Below are positions 58,043 through 64,000 of a DNA stretch of 64,000 nt, piece after piece; position 1 is the stretch's first letter; every line of letters starts with the position of its first letter. The position numbers and the translations under genes are program-made. The stretch is from Ottelia alismoides. Its lineage: Eukaryota > Streptophyta > Magnoliopsida > Alismatales > Hydrocharitaceae. The notes beneath the pieces were generated by a model. The model was not told where the DNA came from, did no database searches, and saw only the letters and a list, made by a program, of their open reading frames with translations. The DNA lies in assembly GCA_037367405.1 (NCBI GenBank), contig JAZKJV010000154.1, forward strand, positions 186,001 to 250,000. The letters run 5' to 3'.

Positions 58043-59376
58043 GGCTGGCGCAGCTTCACGTCAACGAAGATCTTCTTTTTATTCTTTTTTTGCTGATTTT
58101 TTTGTTATTTTTGTTGATGCGGATGGTGGTGATTGGCAGCTGGAATGGCTCCTCCTCCTTCTTCTTCCTTACTCGTCCTTGTAGCTGGCACGATTGATGT
58201 AGAAGATGACGATTCACCTGAAGCTTTATTCTCCCCTTTGTTGGTGGCAGGCGGAGGCAAGGACCTACCACTCTTGAGAGTTACAACATTAGATAAAACA
58301 ATAGTACAATCATCTGACTCTATAGGCATAGACGGGACATCACATTCTGCCTGCTCCTTCTTCTTGAAGCTGTTGGGGTTAGCTTTGACCTGTGCCGGAA
58401 TGGTGGTTTTAGTGGCGATCAGGTCATCTAGCTTCCTAGTCATATCGGTTAGGCCTTTGACGAGCTGGGCCAAGCAATCCAGAGTCGGGTTCACGGGATT
58501 TGCCTCAGAAGTTTTAGCGTGCAGACCACGCTGTTGCCGCATGTTCGGGAGCTGAGGCGACGATTGCTGGTGGTGTTGTGGTGGTGGAGGAAGCTGAAAC
58601 TAATTGTAGGAGGGAGGAGAGTATTGCTGATACTGTTGAGGTGGGGCAGCCACATACAGATGGTAGGGCGGTAGCTATCGTACTGCGGCTGTTGATAATG
58701 CTGATTCTGCCTCCATTGTTGGCATGCTGGAGAGGCTGGTGATATTGTGGCGGTAGTTGTGAGGACTGCCCAAAACGACCACCATGTGGTTGGTGGTACT
58801 GTCGGTTGGCTTGTAGCTGACCCTGAGGGTGTCCGGTAGGATGAGTCGGTTGTGCATCATTGCTCCAAACCCCATTGACTTCTTCAATCAGGGGTGGTGA
58901 TGGGAAGGCTGGATCGGATGCTAAAAGAAAATCCGGTTGGTAAACCACCATCTGCTGCTGCGGCTGGCCCTGACCGGGCACCTACACGTAGTATACGTGC
59001 TGGACTGCTGATGGTTGCTGGCTCAGCTGAGGCTGATGTTGCGGTGATGGATCATCCTTCTTCTCAACTGGAGCATCTGGAGATGGTGTTCCCGATTGGA
59101 CAGAGTTGATGATGCCCACCAGCAGTTCCAACTGCTTGGTGATCTGGTCCATCTTGTCGACTGCGTCCTCTTCTCGATCACAGCAAGCTTCTCGAGGTCT
59201 TGCGATCGCATTTAAATTATATCAACCTTCAAGAGATGTCCCCCGATAATGCTAAGGTTGGAGCTATCATCTCTCTCCACCTCACGAGACGGTGCCATGT
59301 GTACTTGCTTCTATAGGATCTGGGTTTGCTTCTGATATGCCTTGGATGAAGAGAGGGCAGCCTCTCCCTCGGTCAT
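58043..59376 (-). pseudogene. Gag C-terminal region of element C
   Basis: Three open pieces in different frames (58105-58542, 58514-58981, 59023-59211) correspond to the Gln/Pro-rich region and coiled start of A's frame, with 'QPQQQMVVYQPDFLLASDP' matching A's 'DTQMVVYQPEQPLAVLPPP'. Further right, the end of gag proper is recognisable, including a TAG near 59317 close to where A has TAA. It is cut at 59376 by LTR F; the rest of C lies beyond the window. Confidence 0.75.
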
Positions 59377-59727
59377 TGATGAATACTCATTCATCACTCT
59401 TTATTCTTTTATTTTAGCTAAATATCTTGGCAAAACATCATGCATATAGCTGTAAATACAATAAATTATCAATAAGCATGCATTTGTTAATAATTAATAA
59501 TAAGCATGTATTTGTGCAAAAATAAAAGAATAAAGAATAAAAGAAAAAAAGAAAATATATAGAATAAATATTGAGTGACCTGAACCCAAGAGAGGGTCCA
59601 AAATGGACCTGATCGCCAAATAAAATAAGTAGAGAGAGAGATAGGGCCACTCTACCTCGTACATACACCTTTATTATGTATATATTTTATTTTCACAAAA
59701 ATAAAAATAAAAATGTCTTTATATTCC
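59377..59727 (+). mobile_element. LTR fragment F (TGATGAATAC family)
   Basis: Starts TGATGAATACTC and follows the U3 of the solo LTRs for 351 bases in plus orientation, then stops at the left end of element E. Likely the start of an LTR inserted in the gag of C; its remainder should be beyond the right edge. GTCAT (59372-59376) would be its target. Confidence 0.7.
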
Positions 59728-62700
59728 TGACGACCGCCCGAACGACAGAGGTAAAGGTGTAGAAAAATGTAGGTCGTTGCGACCTCAATCACTCGGGCTG
59801 AGTCAATCAAGAAAAATGAACCACAAATGAAAATAAATCAATGAAACACAGAGAAGTGGTCCTGCTAGAGGATTAACCTGGTATAGCTCCCAGGGTCGAA
59901 CACAAGGAGCACAGATTGGCTAAATAGCCTACGATGTAGTCAGAATCCAAGAGAGTACTTTTTAGTGGTTTTTATTTGTTTTTATATTTTTTTAGATTTT
60001 TTAAATGATGAGAAAATTAAAGAAAGTAAATACAAGGGAACTTCAACAATTTATTAAACACACCAAAAATGATGCAAAAATTAAGGAAAAATTGTTTTTA
60101 AGTTTTTTAAGTTTTTTATTGTTTTTGGTGAATTTTTGGAATTTTTCTAATGGATAAATTATTTACTAAAAATCAAACAATGCAACAAAAAAGAGGTACT
60201 GTCCAGCAAGGTTAGAAACTCAAAAATAAAATATTTAAGAGTTTCAATCAACCCTGGAGGTAATTTTCCTGTAAACTATGAAGAATAAGGAAAATTTAGG
60301 CACCCTAATTATTGTTTTTGGATTTTTAATTTAATTTTTATAATTTTTATGAGTTTTTAGGGGTTTTTCAATTTTTAGGGTTTTTAAGTGATGAAAAATA
60401 GCCAAAATTGACTAGAAAATCAAACAACAAGCAAACTACAGTATCTAATTTTTTTAGAATTTTTGGGGGTGATTTTATATTTTTTTGTTATTTTTAAACC
60501 TAGACAGTGACTAAAAAGGAGGTTTTTGAATTTTTTAAAAATAATAAATGAAATCAAAAATGTCCTCAAAAATCACAGAAATTACTACACCATGGCAGGA
60601 GCCATGTGTCGAAATTTCATTAGATTTGGAGGTGGTTTGATATTTATTCAAAAATGAAGAAGAGGGCACTATGCACAAGGACCAATGTGCAAATACCCGA
60701 AGATCTGGGGTCTTTGGTGCAAAATGCCCAGCAAGTCACGCGCGTGGCGCGTGGCTGAGGCACACAGGGACCAATTTGTAATAAAAACCAAGTCTCAGGG
60801 GCTTTTGATAACTCGTCTCAAAAGCCCAGGGACATGGATGCAAAAACACCACTAAAATCCGCACATGCGCATAAACAAGGCTCACAGGGGTATAATTGCA
60901 ATTACACAAAAAGATTCATGCATTCATTAACACTCCAGATCTACAGGACAATATATGTAAAAAGCCCAGATACACACGTGACGAAGCACGTGGTCACTCA
61001 CACACAGGGGCATACATGCAATTAAAATAAAGCACAAGGTCCAGATTGCAAATAACCCTACGTGAAAAAGTTTCTAAAAATATTTACAGGACTGAAAAGA
61101 AAATAACAAACTACGAGGGGGACCTACGATATTTACCCCTTTATTAGCCGACGGTCGGATAGGCGCCACGTGGTGATCGAACGGCTGGGATGGCGGCGTG
61201 ACTCCTCTCTTCGTCCCTTCGGCTCGATCGACGGTCGAGAGAGGGACACGTGGACGATCGAGTGGCTCTTGTGAATGGAGTCCCTCTCTCTCGGCTCTGA
61301 CGGTCCAGATGGCTCCTCCGGATGATCGAATGGACGCTGCTCCTCCACAGATGAACGGCTCGGATTAGAACTGGAGCAGAGGGTGCATCGGACGGCTCTG
61401 GAAGATGGAGGAAGAACTCGACGCCGGCGAACTTCGTCGACGTCCTGCGTGCGCTCCGGTCCTCCTCAGCTGCTGCAAATGATCCGAACACGCTCCTGGT
61501 GCAGCCCCGCAGCTGATGACGATGGCCGATGGCCCAGCCGAGCCCTGGAGGGGCTCCGGCGAGGCCTAGCGGCGCGAAGCTCCGGTCTGAACTGTAAAGG
61601 AGGCTCAGACACCCCCTTTGGACCTGCAAAGTAAACACGAAGCTTCGCGGGTCGAGGGCAAAATGCCTCGACCCAAGAAAGCGGGGTGAAGATGGTCTGT
61701 GCTGTGGGGCGAACGAGCTCCGGCGAGGCGGAGACGGTGGAGCTCGACTCCCAGCTCCGGGGCGAGCTGGGGTGAATGAGCGGGCGTAGAAGGTGCGCGG
61801 GGAGAGGGCGGAGATGATGGAATGCTCCGATGATCGAAAGATTGATCGGGATAGCCGGAATCAACGAAACACAGCGATGGGGCGATTTGGGCGAAATCCT
61901 GAATTAGATGAAACTAGAAGGAGCTAAGGTTACCTGGTGGCTGCAGTAGACTATGCTGGAGCTGCTCTTGCTCCTGGTCGTAGCCTCGAAGGGCGTCAAG
62001 GCCTGAGGCTCGATGCTCGACGCTGGTGGCGGAGCAGCGGCGGCGAAGAACGCCGGATCGATGGTCGGGACACCCTCACCTCACTGCAACAGGGTCAAAC
62101 GCGAGCTGTCACCTCGGGCTTTGCTCTGGAGGTCACGGGAATAAGGATGGCGATCCAAAGATGAGGCGCGGAGGCGGCGGAGATGAGAATATATAAAGCG
62201 TCAGGGGCGATTAGGGTTGAGGGGCGACAGCTAAGGAGGGCGTGGATCTCTCGGCGGAGTATCGGGCGAGGATGACGGATGATCAACGAAGAATCCGGGC
62301 ATGGGGTTCGCGTGGGAGACAGCCTGGAGATGCGTGGAAAAATCGGCGAAGGAGGGGCGGCACGCATCTTCCAGAAAAGGAAGGAGTCCGCGGGGGAGTT
62401 GACCGGGGTCAACAATCCCCCGTGGACCACTTAGAAGCTGCCACGTGTATTCGATTTTTGTTTATTTATTTTAGGGTAGAAATAGGCCGAATTAAAGAAA
62501 ACTCAAAACATGAAATGTTTTTCTTTTATTTTTTTCTATTTTTTGGTGATTTTTAATTAATTTTTGGAAATAAAAATAGGGTAGCTATGTATATAGGTAT
62601 ATGTACACTATATGGATTTTTATTTTTGATTTTTTTATTTGTTATTTTTATGTATTTTTATGCTCATTTGGTATTTTATTTATTTACATCATAAAATATG

Positions 62701-63356
62701 GAATAAAATGGTATTTTTATTTTATTTTAATTATTTATACACAAGGGTGAAATAAATAATTGTATACATTTATATACATGGTATTTATACAATGTATTTT
62801 TGTATTTTTTCATTTTGTAATTTTTATTTGATTTTTGTTTTGTTTCTTGTTATTTTATGTATTTACCATATGTAACATAGAATATTTACAAAAAGTTTAG
62901 AAAATAATTTTATTTATTTATAGGGTTAAATAAATAAAGGATGATGGTCTACACATGGTGAAAGGGCATTTTTGAATTTTTGATTTTTAAATTTTTATTT
63001 TGTTTTTAATAAAATATACACACAATATGTACAAGCATATTTTTGGGTGAGGAAAATATGTTTTTACAGAAGTATATACACATGAGCTCCTATCTCCCTC
63101 TACTTTGGCTTTTATGCGGTCAGGCCCATGCTGAGCCCTCCCTTGGGTTAGGTTGCTCAATATTTATTCTAAATATTTCCCTCTTTTTCTTTTTGCTCTT
63201 TATTCTTTTTATTTTTGCACAAAAACATGCTAATTATAGGTTTTTACACAATGCATGCTTTTGGTAATTATTTGTATTTACACATATCTACATGTATTTG
63301 CAAAGGTTTTTGTAGCTAAAATAGAAGAATAAAGAGTGATGAATGGGTATTCATCA
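59728..63356 (-). mobile_element. 3' LTR of element E
   Basis: 3,629 bp in minus orientation, from TGACGACCGC to GTATTCATCA. It is the reverse of the solo LTR family: hairpin CCTGG...CCAGG with TCGAACACAAGGAGCA (about 59878-59911), ACGT-core hairpin (60737-60753), GC-rich block (61130-62460), W-box palindrome GTTGACCGGGGTCAAC (62398-62413), and U3 near 63090-63200. It inserted into LTR F, with ATTCC (59723-59727) as the expected target repeat. Confidence 0.85.
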
Positions 63357-64000
63357 CCCCCCTATGCTTAACTTTGCTAGTCCCTTAGCAAACACTTATT
63401 TGAAAAAGAAGTGAGAAAGAAAGAAAAAGAAAAAGAAAAAGAGGATGTACATGGATCAAGGTTGACTTATTAAATTTTCCTTCATTAAATTGAAATATGG
63501 AGCTCGATCAGATCTTTGGATTATTAATGTGTCGGAACCTTATTTGGACTTAAGCTTAAAACTCAACAGCCTCCAAGTTCCACCAATCTATGGGCAAGAC
63601 TTCTCAATAAACCAGATCAGAACAAGTCTACATACACAAACTCTAATGACCATGAATCTTTCCTTGCGGTGTAGGTGATATGTGGCTCCCCACCTCAGAA
63701 GTAACAAAGAAACAACCTCCCTCAACCTGGTAACTCTAATGCCTCAGTCTAGCAACTCTTTCCTCGAGAAGCGGGGTATTCCCTTCTAAGTTCAAGTGCA
63801 ACGGGCTCAAGAAGAGGGGGAAGAAGTATAGACTTTTGGAAGCTCAGCCAGTGTAGCCAAGTCTCCCGCTGCAAGCTTCATGAGATGTAACATGGATACC
63901 ATAAGCTTTTGCTTTATACTCCGGTGGGGTTATTAAATTTTCAATCCGACCCACCACTTTTTTTGGAGTTCTTTTTGCATTTTTGCAATTTTTTTTTTCA
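63357..64000 (-). mobile_element. Polypurine tract and 3' noncoding region of element E (partial)
   Basis: Sense strand TTAAGCATAGGGGGG (63357-63371) abuts the LTR. The rest matches the LTR-proximal noncoding region of A (8772-9400) and C, including 'CTTTGCTAGTCCC-TAGCAAACACTTA' and 'GCGGGGTATTCCCTTCTAAG'. The element continues past the window. Confidence 0.8.

Overview
The window is a repeat-rich stretch of a flowering-plant nuclear genome. The host genes have signal peptides, spliced introns and TATA boxes, and the repeats are plant Athila-type Ty3/gypsy, Copia, Mutator, hAT and CACTA-like elements. The GC-rich host exons and a CIN-type TCP fragment would suit a monocot, but that is inference; the species cannot be named from this sequence.

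Layout. 1-27217 is a two-layer nest. Athila-like element B (minus strand, 3' end beyond the left edge) keeps a gag, an acidic open frame and a long 3' region but no protease, RT or integrase. Its 5' LTR is split by element A (4943-23656), a complete 18.7 kb Athila-lineage element flanked by GCGCT. A has near-identical 3.8 kb LTRs, a tRNA-Asp primer site, gag, protease, RT, RNase H and integrase, but several stops, a frameshift and a changed RT catalytic residue.

27218-37141 is the host island. It holds a CACTA-like remnant, a Mutator MITE split by a Pack-MULE carrying a TCP transcription factor fragment, two tandem plus-strand pectinesterase genes (30070-31926 and 33536-35677), a CACTA-like element and a 388 bp Mutator-type MITE.

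37142-64000 is a deeper nest. An old, broken Athila-like element C (minus strand, 37142-59376) is interrupted by solo LTR 1 (37534-41094, target repeat CCTAG), a Copia-type solo LTR (47384-50034, ACTCT), a small hAT element (52302-56534, ATGACGAC) that itself holds solo LTR 2 (52636-56311, GCCAC), and an LTR fragment F (59377) into which element E (from 59728) inserted. E runs off the right edge.

The pectinesterases are secreted cell-wall enzymes made as pro-proteins with an inhibitor-like pro-domain. Everything else is mobile DNA. The most unusual structure is a conserved array of four blocks, three of them hairpins, each carrying a copy of the polypurine-tract motif, in the 3' region of elements A, B and C. 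A second array, of hairpins with three-base loops, lies in the Copia LTR, and the Athila leader can form a stem-loop with compensatory changes between A and B. No RNA genes or CRISPR arrays were seen.
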